The translations under genes were made by a program, and so were the position numbers. From contig NZ_JAUDRJ010000003.1 of the NCBI RefSeq assembly GCF_030382115.1, positions 1,457,555 to 1,494,660 of the forward strand: a stretch of 37,106 nucleotides of DNA. The letters run 5' to 3'. The notes under the pieces were generated by a model. The model ran no database searches and was not told the origin of the DNA. It saw nothing but the letters and a program-made list of their open reading frames with translations. Positions 12,101 to 19,586 of the stretch are shown here, piece after piece. Each line of letters begins with the position of its first letter. Position 1 is the stretch's first letter. Source of the DNA: Nostoc sp. GT001. Its GTDB lineage: Bacteria; Cyanobacteriota; Cyanobacteriia; Cyanobacteriales; Nostocaceae.

Positions 12101-13326
12101 CAGTCATAAATCAGACAGTTTACCGCAGATGCTGCTAACTCAAACCGCTCGTTTGCTAACTTCAGACGTTCCTCTTTCTGTCGCAAAGCTCGTTCTATTT
12201 GTTTGCGATTGCTGATGTCGCGATAGAAAATGTCAAGACCATCTTCACTAGGGTAGGCGTGAATCTCCAGCCACAAGTCATATTTGGGTGGTAAGTAGTA
12301 GTGATGCTCGAAATGGACGGGAATTTGCTCTGCCATCGCCCGTCGGTACTGATGCTCTACATTCGTACCTAATGATATAGGCCACTCCTCCCAGTGTGAC
12401 TTACCAATGACCTCTGTCCGGGGTTTACCGTTAATTCGCTCTGCTTCGGCATTTTGGTAGATGATTCGCCAGTCTCGGTCTAGAGTAATAAATGCATCAC
12501 TCATGTTTTCTAGAGTGCGTGTATTCCGCTGATTAGCTTGCTGTAATGCCGCTTCTGCTTGTTTGCGTTCGCGTAGCGCAGCTTGCTGTTGGCTCAAATC
12601 AACAACAAAGGCAATGACCGTTTCTTGAGTGTCTCCCAGCATCACAGAACCGAGCAGAACGGAAATGCGATCGCCATTTTTACAAATGTATTCTTTTTCA
12701 AAAGGCTTACATACTCCAGTAGTTTTTACTTCTTGCACAGAACGTTCGCTCAAAAGAAGATACTCAGGTGGGGTAATTTCGTGCCAGTTTATTTGGTTAG
12801 CCGAGAAATCTTCTCGCGTATAGCCGAGCATTTTCAGAAAAGCATCATTGGCTTCGATAATAAAGCCGTTGTTCATATCAGTTACGATTACCCCAATGAT
12901 GTTGGATTTTGCCAGTCGGCTAAACCGCATTTCGCTATTTTGCAACAACTTGAGGCTTGTCTCTGCTTTGCGTCTAGCAGTTCGCAACTCTGAAGAAAGC
13001 GCAGTAATTAAGAAGGATACTAGTGAGAATGTGGTTAATCGTACCAGGACTTTCAGGCTGAGTAAATCGAAGGAGTAGACTGGATCGATCGAGAAATAGA
13101 GTGTAGTTGTAACAGATAAAGCGATCGCTAGCACTCCCAGTTTCATACCGCCATACCAAGCGCTGACTGCCACAGCAGCATAAAATAATGTAAATACGCT
13201 CGGATCAAAAACTGGCAGTAAGACTTTTGTCAACAGCAGCGCCGTTATCACTGCCAAAATCATCACACTAAAAGCTATGAACCGATAACGCATTATCAAA
13301 AATTTTTCAGGTACTTTCACCATCAT
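9187..13326 (-). CDS. Membrane hybrid histidine kinase with five PAS domains, GAF and receiver domain
   Basis: A 1379-aa phosphorelay sensor. Residues 13-112 hold several membrane helices (a DUF4118/KdpD-like module). PAS domains follow at about 130-245, 265-375, 393-508, 518-635 and 645-758, then GAF at about 780-940. The HisKA domain has H966 in LAVLSHELRTPLNP. The ATPase domain has N1135 (NLVSNAIKF), DTGKG (1163-1167) and FGGLGLGLAIV. The C-terminal receiver has D1260/D1261, phospho-acceptor D1304 (LLSDIGMPEIDG), T1336 and K1358. Residues about 1062-1116 are an unusual low-complexity insert between HisKA and the ATPase domain. GGAGG at 13336-13340 is 9 nt before the ATG at 13326; the start is 1 nt after the stop of the XRE gene, implying translational coupling. 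The ligand is unknown. The stop codon lies at the edge of an IS110 remnant. Confidence 0.95.
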   Translation of the reverse strand: MMVKVPEKFLIMRYRFIAFSVMILAVITALLLTKVLLPVFDPSVFTLFYAAVAVSAWYGGMKLGVLAIALSVTTTLYFSIDPVYSFDLLSLKVLVRLTTFSLVSFLITALSSELRTARRKAETSLKLLQNSEMRFSRLAKSNIIGVIVTDMNNGFIIEANDAFLKMLGYTREDFSANQINWHEITPPEYLLLSERSVQEVKTTGVCKPFEKEYICKNGDRISVLLGSVMLGDTQETVIAFVVDLSQQQAALRERKQAEAALQQANQRNTRTLENMSDAFITLDRDWRIIYQNAEAERINGKPRTEVIGKSHWEEWPISLGTNVEHQYRRAMAEQIPVHFEHHYYLPPKYDLWLEIHAYPSEDGLDIFYRDISNRKQIERALRQKEERLKLANERFELAASAVNCLIYDWNIQQDSVERTDGLTRILGYSLLEAEATGNWWSELIHPEDLPSVQEAILALVNSDRYAAEYRIRNKNNQYIYVLDQGIVVQRDADGNPLRLVGSTTDISKRKHAEKAVQASEERLRSFVKANIVGILFGDVNGSITEANDEFLRIVGYTQEDIQAGRLSWADITPFEYQYLDELAIAEAIAKGTCTPYEKEFIRKDGSSVPVIIGYSLLGESRHKSVAFILDISDLKQVKKALSQSQEQFQAFMDNIPAAAWITNADGRVLYLSPTYFSTFNVPINKAINKNIFDLYPVQIAQPLLDNIRIVAETNQVIQTIESVPRTDGTLGEFLVYKFPIANASGQCLVGGVAIDITERERALRERQLAEQALQERSERLKLLSETTSDLLSTERPLDLMNSLFSKLSAQMDLHCYFHYLIETRENKQKLRLVAWNGISDEVFKAIEYLEFDEGICGLVVQERRQIVVNNVPHSTHPHANILHALGITAYAGQPLIAQGKLLGVLSFASRTRTNFTSGEIALLQATSDQVAVALERAQLMASLQRRKEELIQANRIKDEFLAVLSHELRTPLNPILGWSKLLQTKKYDEATTTRALETIERNAKLQTQLIEDLLDVSRILQGKLSLNIAPVNLETAIAAAIETVRLAAEAKSIDLRFTISDFDAGTQSFSVGHYANDKAQEPSNDLGLDNSQINLDSIDFNKQLNNLKYQTSNSKFLVRGDSSRLQQVIWNLVSNAIKFTPQGGKIEISLESVGSQVQLRVSDTGKGISPDFLPFVFDYFRQADGATTRKFGGLGLGLAIVRHIVELHGGTVQAESLGEEQGATFTVMLPLIEVDLNSHQIASQTDDLPNFKGLKVLLVDDERDTRELIAFILEQSGAVVIQAASAMEALRIMPQFQPNLLLSDIGMPEIDGYMLIRKIRAMSSEQGGEIPAIALTAYAGEVDYQQAIAAGFGQHITKPVEPAKLLRAIANLIYSCSNC
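10099..10124 (-). repeat. Small dispersed repeat copy inside the hybrid kinase gene
   Basis: On the minus strand this reads CTTTCTCTGTGGGACACTAC then GCGAAC. It is a diverged match to the unit at 29159-29184 (CTTCTCTACGAGACGCTGCG then CGAACG) and to the one at 17363-17382. It lies in the insert covering residues about 1062-1116 of the kinase and keeps the frame. Confidence 0.6.
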
Positions 13327-13327
13327 C

Positions 13328-13648
13328 TTAAGAGTCCTCCCGTTGCTCCGATTTTGGGAGATACTCGTTCGCTAATCTTTTATCTGCTTTGCCCATCCTC
13401 TCTAACATTTCTTCAATCAGCTTTAGTGCCATCTGTGAAGGCACTGTAGATCCGTTCTCCCAACGATTGATTGTTCGTTGGGAAACTCCTAACTTGGCTG
13501 CAAACTTTTCTTGAGAAAGATGGAGTTGCTGCCGAAGTTCACGGATCAAATCTGGAATTTTGAGTGGTTTTCTTAGTTCCATAGTAGGAAGAGTAGGACA
13601 GATGTCTCGCCATTCGTCTCCAGCTTGAGGATGAATTTTAATAATCAT
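13328..13648 (-). CDS. XRE-family helix-turn-helix protein coupled to the hybrid kinase
   Basis: 106 aa. Residues about 35-85 form a classic Cro/CI-type HTH: LSQEKFAAKLGVSQRTINRW then ENGSTVPSQMALKLIEE. The first 30 residues (MIIKIHPQAGDEWRDICPTL) have no family I recognise. It could be a stand-alone regulator or the antitoxin-like half of a former toxin-antitoxin pair, since HigA/MqsA-type antitoxins carry the same fold; no toxin gene is next to it. Its TAA at 13328-13330 is one base from the start of the 1379-aa kinase, and the kinase's Shine-Dalgarno lies inside this gene. The two are surely co-translated and probably functionally linked. Confidence 0.88.
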   Translation of the reverse strand: MIIKIHPQAGDEWRDICPTLPTMELRKPLKIPDLIRELRQQLHLSQEKFAAKLGVSQRTINRWENGSTVPSQMALKLIEEMLERMGKADKRLANEYLPKSEQREDS

Positions 13649-14120
13649 CAGTCGTTATCAATTTCATCTTTTGGCGGAACATCAATATTCAGTTATCAGT
13701 GTTTACGGCTTACTGTTGCCTGTAGAAGGTATATCTAAAATAAACATTAAATTTTGCCTAGTATAAGATTCCCAATAGTATTATTTAAGGCGATTTAACT
13801 AAATAATTACCAGCCATCGCACACAGCTAAAAATTTGGTGATGCGTCATATTTTTATGAATTGTATTGAGATTAATTTTTCATATTTTTTATATATAAAG
13901 TATTTATATACAAGTTCATTTTGTATTGGATGAAAGCTTTTATATCGCTAGTTTAGCAACTACAACAGATTGCAAAATGGTAAGTTACAGATAATCGTAA
14001 GGGCAGAATATGCTGTGCCCCTAACCGTGTACTTCTATGGTATGATGGCAGTTACAAAACTAAGAAGCTATAATGCACTTTTAATAAAGTTCTTTTGCCT
14101 AATCCTAATCTTTAACTGTT
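13649..14120. other. Gene-free spacer between divergent genes
   Basis: A 472-bp AT-rich gap between the XRE gene (minus) and the acyltransferase (plus). It should contain promoters for both, but none is clear enough to mark. A short hairpin GGGCA/TGCCC at 14001-14020 is the only structure seen. No RNA gene recognised. Confidence 0.5.
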
Positions 14121-15152
14121 TTGATTAATCAACGCTCCGAAAAGTTAGTAAACAGTCAAATAGAAAATGCACCAGGTGAAGGCTATATATTTAACTGGTT
14201 TGATTGGTTTTGTCTTTGGTATCCTCCAGGGTGGTTAATTTTATTCAATCGCCATTGGCAGCACTATCACCCAGATCCAGATGGTTGGAATTGGCTAGAA
14301 TATGGATTATTCTTAATTCCTGGCGGATTTTATCTAGCGTTGCTGAGTCGTTGGTTACGTCTGGGTTTTCGTTCACCTCGAAAAGAAGTTGGTGAATTCG
14401 ATCCTAAATATCAACAAGCTTTTGGCAAAGAAATTCTAGCCCCTATCGTTAAATACTATTTTCGGGGAGAGTTACAACAAGTAGAAAACTTGCCGCCAAC
14501 AGGGCCATTGATTCTGGCAATGAATCATGCCGGAATGTGTTTTCCTTGGGACTTTTTAACCTTGGCTTATTTATTAAGTGAAGCCAAAGGATGGGTAGTA
14601 CAACCCATCGCAAATACAGCGTTATTTGAGCATCCTTGGGTGATTTGGTGGCTACCATCTCAATGGTCGCAGGTTTTAGGTGGTGTGCGAGCCGAATTAG
14701 ATGATTTTGAATCAGCTATTGCCCAAGGTAAAATTCTTTTATATGCACCCGAAGGTATTCGCGGGCCTTTGAAAGGTTGGAGAAAACGCTATCAACTAGA
14801 AAAGTTTAATGTGAGCTTTATTCAGTTGAGCGATCGCTATCATATTCCGATTCTGCCAGTAGTTTGCATCGGCAGTGAATCTCTGCATCCTTGGGCTGTT
14901 AATTTCGCTAAGTTACAACGATTAGTCAAACTACCATTTTTACCTTTGTCGCCTTTGATGTTTGCCTTAGTTCTGTTTCCCTCAATGGGAGTTTGGGCAA
15001 TGAAAACTCGTTTGCGTTACTTTATTCAACCTTTGCAACCAGCAGGATTAGATAACCACTCAAAGAAAGAGCGTGCAGTAGCCTATCAACAGGCACAACA
15101 ATTAAGAGAAAAACTGCAACTTCAAATTAATCAACTTTTGGGTAAATTTTAA
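14121..15152 (+). CDS. 1-acyl-glycerol-3-phosphate acyltransferase-like (PlsC/LPLAT superfamily)
   Basis: 343 aa, a likely membrane-associated acyltransferase of glycerolipid metabolism. The N-terminal third is hydrophobic and Trp-rich (FNWFDWFCLWYPPGWLILFN, then GLFLIPGGFYLALLSRWLRL). The acyltransferase core has N135-H136 in LAMNHAGMCFPWDF, the acyl-acceptor-type motif LLYAPEGIRGPLKGW (E211, R214) and LPVVCIG. The Asp of the first block is at position +8 from His, not the +5 of the classic HX4D motif; the NH.G....D pattern resembles MGAT/TMEM68-like subgroups. It begins with TTG, since an in-frame TAA sits at 14106 and no ATG occurs before the core. It is monocistronic. Exact substrate unknown. 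Confidence 0.82.
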   Translation: MINQRSEKLVNSQIENAPGEGYIFNWFDWFCLWYPPGWLILFNRHWQHYHPDPDGWNWLEYGLFLIPGGFYLALLSRWLRLGFRSPRKEVGEFDPKYQQAFGKEILAPIVKYYFRGELQQVENLPPTGPLILAMNHAGMCFPWDFLTLAYLLSEAKGWVVQPIANTALFEHPWVIWWLPSQWSQVLGGVRAELDDFESAIAQGKILLYAPEGIRGPLKGWRKRYQLEKFNVSFIQLSDRYHIPILPVVCIGSESLHPWAVNFAKLQRLVKLPFLPLSPLMFALVLFPSMGVWAMKTRLRYFIQPLQPAGLDNHSKKERAVAYQQAQQLREKLQLQINQLLGKF

Positions 15153-15361
15153 TAGTACAAGCTGAATTTTTGTGATTTTAACAGGTTTACGCTGTGGTTC
15201 AATTAAATGAAAACTGCTGTAAGTTTGTAGTGATGACGAATATTGGGAGTGCGATCGCCACTATACTGTTGACTAAGCCAAATAGAGAAAATCGTTGCAA
15301 ACATTGGTAATGCTGTATGGAGGTGTAGTTAGAAATGAAGTTATTGTTCTTACCACAGCTT

Positions 15362-15511
15362 GTCCGTTTGTTAGCAACACAACTTGTTTTGTTACCAATA
15401 CTTATCCGTTAGTAACGACACTGATGCGTTTGTTACCAACGCAACCTGTTTTGTTACTAATGCTTATTCGTTAGTAACGACACTGATGCGTTCGTTACCA
15501 ATGCTTATCTA
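15362..15511. repeat. Tandem repeat, 62-nt period, built of 20-22-nt subunits
   Basis: Seven subunits of 20-22 nt follow each other, each carrying GTTACCAA, GTTACTAA or GTTAGTAAC. Three different subunits make a 62-nt superunit: CGTTAGTAACGACACTGATG starts at 15407 and again, identically, at 15469. A partial third superunit ends near 15511. Translated in one frame it gives a VTNA-rich peptide, but no convincing gene is associated. It lies in the 740-bp gap between the acyltransferase and response-regulator genes. Confidence 0.85.
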
Positions 15512-15892
15512 TTTGTGGAAAAAGCTAATGTCTTTGTTTTCCGTCAAACCTTATGGAAGATTCCGAGATTTTTCTTGGGTTTAGTAAAGAAGATATGGAT
15601 GCGGATAATCAGCTTCGTGTCTGAAAGAGGCTTTCACAAATTATGATGCCTGTAAATTTATCCCTCTACAACAAACTTCGACAGCAATTAAAGTCGCAAA
15701 GACTGAAAAATATCAATAGACATCTTGCAAAAGTAACAAATGCCAAGATGTTGAAGTGTATGTTAAAGGTTACTGGGTTTGGGAAAATTTCATACCTTTA
15801 CCCTTTGCCCCTTAACCTTTTCCCCATTTCTGCAAGAAGTCTAATGATTCTCCTAAACAATTAACCAAATCTTTGTGAGTCGAAGCAGGCGG
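15512..15892. other. Remainder of the repeat-rich spacer before the response regulator gene
   Basis: It holds a pyrimidine-rich arm (15794-15826) related to the hairpin repeats at 8571-8640 and 33332-33382. Short open frames (15384-15584, 15643-15864) run through repeats and match nothing I recognise. No RNA gene seen. Confidence 0.5.
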
Positions 15893-16591
15893 CTAAACTG
15901 ATTCTAATAAAGAAGCACCAAAACGATAGCCTTTACCGTAAACGGTATGAATTAGCGTAGTTTCTTTACCTACCTCAATCTTACGGCGCAGCAAACGAAT
16001 TAATGCCGCAATTACATTACTACTGGGTTGTTCTGACTCTTGCCACAAATTTTGCATAATCTGGGCATGAGTCAAAAGTTGTCCAGTGTGTTCCATAAAA
16101 TATTGCAACAACTGGCTTTCTTTTTGCGATAGCTCAATTATTCGTCCTTGGCGATAGGCTACTTGATTTTCACAATCTAGTTCTAAATCAGCGACAGTTA
16201 AACGTCCGCTGGTGGCTTCATAAATTTGAGAACCGGAACGACGCAATAAAGCACGGACTCTTGCTAATAACTCCCGCAATTCAAAAGGTTTCACCAAATA
16301 GTCATCAGCACCAGCATCTAAACCTTGTACGCGGTCATCAAGAGTATCTTTAGCTGTGAGAAACAGAACGGGAGTGGTTTTGCTTTGGCGGCGCAATTCC
16401 TGACAAATCTCTAACCCCGTTTTTCCTGGTAGCATCCAATCTAAAATAAGTAGGTCATAACTACCTGTCTGTGCAAGTTCGCTGCCAGATGTCCCATCAT
16501 AAACGGCATCTACGGCATAACCCTCACGAGTTAACAAGCGGCTCAAGGGTTGAGTTAGTTCAACTTCATCATCAACTAATAAAATTCTCAT
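15893..16591 (-). CDS. OmpR-family response regulator (RppA-like)
   Basis: 232 aa. The receiver domain has D7/D8 in MRILLVDDE, phospho-acceptor D51 (LLILDWMLPG), T79 (LFLTA) and K101 (YLVKPFEL). The C-terminal winged helix contains LSQKESQLLQYFMEHTGQLL then THAQIMQNLW, and ends with IHTVYGKGYRFG. The sequence resembles the cyanobacterial RppA/NrsR group, which pairs with RppB-type kinases. Such a kinase lies 1.2 kb away at 17795, beyond hisG. I chose the ATG at 16591 because it begins the receiver fold; an in-frame ATG at 16609 would add six residues. It is divergent from hisG with a gap of less than 80 bp, so promoters may overlap. The specific signal is not readable. Confidence 0.9.
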   Translation of the reverse strand: MRILLVDDEVELTQPLSRLLTREGYAVDAVYDGTSGSELAQTGSYDLLILDWMLPGKTGLEICQELRRQSKTTPVLFLTAKDTLDDRVQGLDAGADDYLVKPFELRELLARVRALLRRSGSQIYEATSGRLTVADLELDCENQVAYRQGRIIELSQKESQLLQYFMEHTGQLLTHAQIMQNLWQESEQPSSNVIAALIRLLRRKIEVGKETTLIHTVYGKGYRFGASLLESV

Positions 16592-16667
16592 GCTGCTTGT
16601 GGTAAGCATATAGAGATATTCTCAATATTATTCAACTGCCAAGACGCTAAGGATACCAATAAAAAAA

Positions 16668-17312
16668 ATGCTGACTGTTGCATTGCCAAAAGGGGAACTA
16701 CTTAAAAATAGCATCCGCTTGCTACAAGCTGTCGGATTAGATTTTAGTGCTTTTTTAGATTCAGGAACTCGCCAACTTCAAATTCCTGACACTAAGGGAG
16801 TTGCAAAAGCTTTACTGGTGCGGGCACAAGATGTACCTGTTTATGTGGAATATGGTCAGGCACAACTAGGGGTGGTTGGTTACGATGTACTGCGGGAGAA
16901 GCAGCCGCAAGTTGCTCACTTGGTAGATTTGCAGTTTGGTCATTGTCGGATGTCAGTGGCGGTAAAAGAATCAAGTTCTTACCGATCGCCTTTAGATTTA
17001 CCACCGCATGGTAGAGTTGCTTCAAAATATGTGAATTGCGCTCGTGAATATTTCCATAGCCTAGATTTACCTGTGGAAATAGTGCCATTGTATGGTTCAG
17101 TAGAGCTAGGCCCAATTACTGGAATGTCAGAAGCGATCGTAGACTTGGTTTCTACAGGGCGGACTTTACGCGAAAATGGTTTGATTGAAATTGCTAGTCT
17201 GTATCAAAGCACGGCGCGGTTGATTGCCCATCCTCTGAGTTACCGCCTGAATACAGGTAATCTGAGTGATGTGATTAGCAAGCTGCGCGAGGCCGTTTTG
17301 GTAGAGGTTTAA
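16668..17312 (+). CDS. hisG: ATP phosphoribosyltransferase, short form
   Basis: 214 aa. Catalyses the first step of histidine synthesis, ATP plus PRPP to phosphoribosyl-ATP. Motifs: [15 protein letters not shown] at the N-terminus, [37 protein letters not shown] and [10 protein letters not shown] (the PRPP-binding region). It lacks the C-terminal regulatory domain of long HisG. The short form works in a complex with the HisZ subunit, as is usual in cyanobacteria; hisZ is not in this window. It starts at an ATG after an A-run with little Shine-Dalgarno. It sits between a response regulator (divergent) and a sensor kinase (same strand) with no obvious functional link. Confidence 0.95.
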   Translation: MLTVALPKGELLKNSIRLLQAVGLDFSAFLDSGTRQLQIPDTKGVAKALLVRAQDVPVYVEYGQAQLGVVGYDVLREKQPQVAHLVDLQFGHCRMSVAVKESSSYRSPLDLPPHGRVASKYVNCAREYFHSLDLPVEIVPLYGSVELGPITGMSEAIVDLVSTGRTLRENGLIEIASLYQSTARLIAHPLSYRLNTGNLSDVISKLREAVLVEV

Positions 17313-17362
17313 TATCATGTACGCTTCTCCAGATGCTCGTTCCTAACTAACGCTGCACTACT

Positions 17363-17382
17363 CGTTCGTACAGCGTCTCGTA
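17363..17382 (-). repeat. Small dispersed repeat copy downstream of hisG
   Basis: On the minus strand TACGAGACGCTGTACGAACG, two mismatches from part of the unit at 29159-29184. It lies in the 482-bp gap after hisG. Confidence 0.55.
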
Positions 17383-17415
17383 TTCAAGTGACTTGCAAAT
17401 AAAAAATACTCAATT

Positions 17416-17524
17416 GTTATACCAATTCAATTAATGATTGCAACACATTCTTGGGTAAAGACGCGATTCCTCGCGTCTCTACAAATGGTCTATTTGTTGT
17501 ATTCTTTTTTCAAATTGGTATAAC
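17416..17524. repeat. MITE-like element with terminal inverted repeats and central hairpin
   Basis: A 109-bp element bounded by GTTATACCAATT and its reverse complement AATTGGTATAAC. A second pair (TTGCAACA/TGTTGTA-like) lies further in, and a strong central hairpin AGACGCGA/TCGCGTCT sits at about 17459-17478. No coding capacity. The architecture fits a non-autonomous miniature element; similar sequences are common in Nostoc spacers. The central core recurs at 1441-1460. The rest of the 17313-17794 gap shows only AT-rich sequence and presumably the kinase promoter. Confidence 0.75.
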
Positions 17525-17794
17525 TTTTAGCTAAAAACTAGGTTTTAAAAGCCCTTACCCTTTGTTGCATAAGACTTGTAGAAACTCACCGCATACAAAG
17601 ATTAAATTTTTTATTTAACCCCTCAGCAAATTGAATCAAAGTTATATTTATATTATTTTTGCAGACAAAGTAATATTTTTTTGAACGTCAAAATTTGATG
17701 CGATCGCAAAAAATCAAACTAGTATTGTTTTGAGCAAAATTGTTAATCATAAAAAGCACTTTACAATTATTCTTAACACGAAGTAGGTGGAAAT

Positions 17795-19250
17795 ATGTTT
17801 CAAGCTACTCGCCGCCGTCTTGCAATCTGGTACACTGCCGTCACTGCTGTATTACTACTACTGTTTGCCAGTGGCGTTTATTTATACGTCCGCAGTACAC
17901 TGATTGAGCGGATTGATGACACCCTTAACCATGTAGTAGAAATAGTGGAGCGTTGCCTGACAACCAGTGGTTGTGCATCTACACTAATATTTGAGCCAAT
18001 TAATGCTGATACAGATAAATTTCGCATTAATGTAGAAGCCAGTTTTGGCGATAATACCGATACTGTAGAAGATGATCACATTGACCTAGAATGGTTTAGT
18101 CCAACTGGTAAATTACTTTGGTCAACGCTATCTGAACCCCTAAATATTCCCATACGTGCCAATCGCACTGGTGAAACTGTGCGCGTAGTCAAGAGAGAAA
18201 GTGAAAATTCAAAATTTAAAATTCCTAACTCTCCACTCTTATTGCGACAAGTTACCGAACGAGTAGAAGTGAGACGACAAGTATTAGGATATCTGCGCGT
18301 TAGTCATCCCTGGTTTGAAGTTACTAAACCTAGTCGCCAGTTAATTTTTGATTTGGCTTTAGGTATTGGGTTAATGGTGCTTTCTGTAGGCGCAAGTGGT
18401 TGGTTTCTTTCGGGTAAAGCGATGGAACCTGATGGGTGAATCTTATCAACGTCTTAAACAATTCACTGCTGATGCTTCCCACGAACTTAGAAGTCCGATC
18501 ACTTTGATTCAAACTAATGTGCAAGTTGCCCTTGCTGACTTGGATTTAGCAGAGACAGAAACGACTAGTTCTTTGCAATATCGACAACAGTTAAAGGTGG
18601 TAGAACGGTTAACGCAGCGTTTGGGTAAGTTAGTCAATGACTTACTCTTCCTAGCAAGGCAGGATAGTGGTATTAGCAAAGATACTTTTTCACCTTGTCC
18701 GTTGGACGCTTTGCTAATAGAAGTGGTTGAAGAACAACAATTGTTAGTCCCTGAGAAAAAAATCGCCCTTTCTCTAGACTTAGTTGACCCTCCTATCTCT
18801 GAAACTAGCCCCGAATTACTGGAAAATTGGTTTACTCTTGTAGGTAATTGGGATCAATTGGTGCGGCTGTTCACAAATTTAATTGCTAACGCTTTGCATT
18901 ACACTCCAGCAGGTGGACGGGTGAAAGTGGAATTGGCGCGGATAGAAGGAATAAATCGTGTTTCTGGATTACGTAACACCAGTGCCCAGTTGCAAGTTAA
19001 GGTGAGTGACACCGGAGTTGGAATTCCAGCGGAAGCACTACCACGCTTGTTCGATCGCTTTTATCGAGTAGATCCGGCACGTACTCATAGGACGGGGAAT
19101 ACAGCGACAGCCAGCGCTACAGGTTCAGGATTGGGATTAGCGATCGCTCAAGCTATTGTCGAACATCATCACGGTCATATTCAAGTTGAAAGTACCCAAG
19201 GCATTGGCACTACCTTTACTATCACTTTACCAATAACTCTTGAGTCTTAA
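17795..19250 (+). pseudogene. Sensor histidine kinase (RppB-like), interrupted by a single-base frameshift
   Basis: Two overlapping frames make one kinase. 17795-18439 encodes TM1 (about 11-33), an extracytoplasmic domain, TM2 (about 184-206) and the linker SGKAMEP, then a premature TGA. The downstream frame continues MGESYQRLKQF with the H-box FTADASHELRSPITLIQTN, the N-box NLIANALHYTPAGG, DTGVGIP, an FDRFYRVD F-box and GSGLGLAIAQAIV. Removing one base near 18431 (CCTGATGGGT to CCTATGGGT) restores EPMGESYQRL. It has a good Shine-Dalgarno (TAGGTGG) before the ATG at 17795. It is probably the partner of the response regulator at 15893. Either a real disrupted gene or a sequencing error; other single-base insertions in the window favour the latter. 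Confidence 0.88.
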
Positions 19251-19586
19251 TTTGCTAATAAATTTTTATTTCCTGTGATAGATGTAAGATTTTAGTCTAT
19301 TCAACTGGACTTTAATTTTTAGCGAAGAAATTTATTTTCTAGCAGTATATTGAATTTGACTGTTACAAAAACGTGCTTCATGACAATGGTTAAGATTGTA
19401 AATCTTGAGAATGAAATATTTCAAGTTTTTTAGATTATTTCTTTATCCTTAGCTAGATGCGATAAATCGAGTAGTTTGTTAAATGTTTAGATGTAGTTAA
19501 CGACTGATAAAACCTAATTTAATTTCCGGCTGGAGAAATTTTTAGTAAGAAAAAAATTGAAGTTTTTTTAGGAGTCAAGAACAAAT
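19251..19586. other. AT-rich spacer without recognised gene
   Basis: 336 bp between the kinase and the secreted proline-rich protein. No hairpin, RNA gene or clear promoter was identified, apart from the Shine-Dalgarno AGGAG at about 19570 that serves the next gene. Confidence 0.4.

Noticed and set aside
9187..13326. Phytochrome or cyanobacteriochrome photoreceptor
   Set aside because: The GAF domain (about 780-940) lacks a clear chromophore-binding Cys-His pair in the usual context, and the N-terminus is a membrane module.
13328..13648. Type II toxin-antitoxin system around the XRE gene
   Set aside because: No RelE/HigB-like or other small toxin gene lies on either side; the only partner is the hybrid kinase.
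15362..15511. Regularly spaced repeats as a possible CRISPR array
   Set aside because: The repeats are directly adjacent with no unique spacers, vary in sequence and alternate in fixed order; no cas genes are nearby. It is a tandem repeat.
15384..15584. 66-codon frame across the tandem repeat
   Set aside because: The protein is only the translated repeat followed by spacer sequence; no family, no ribosome-binding site.
15643..15864. 73-codon frame downstream of the tandem repeat
   Set aside because: It ends in the pyrimidine-rich dispersed repeat arm and matches nothing recognised.
18421..18440. Programmed ribosomal frameshifting in the sensor kinase
   Set aside because: No slippery heptamer or downstream pseudoknot seen; a single inserted base explains the break better, especially given similar anomalies elsewhere.
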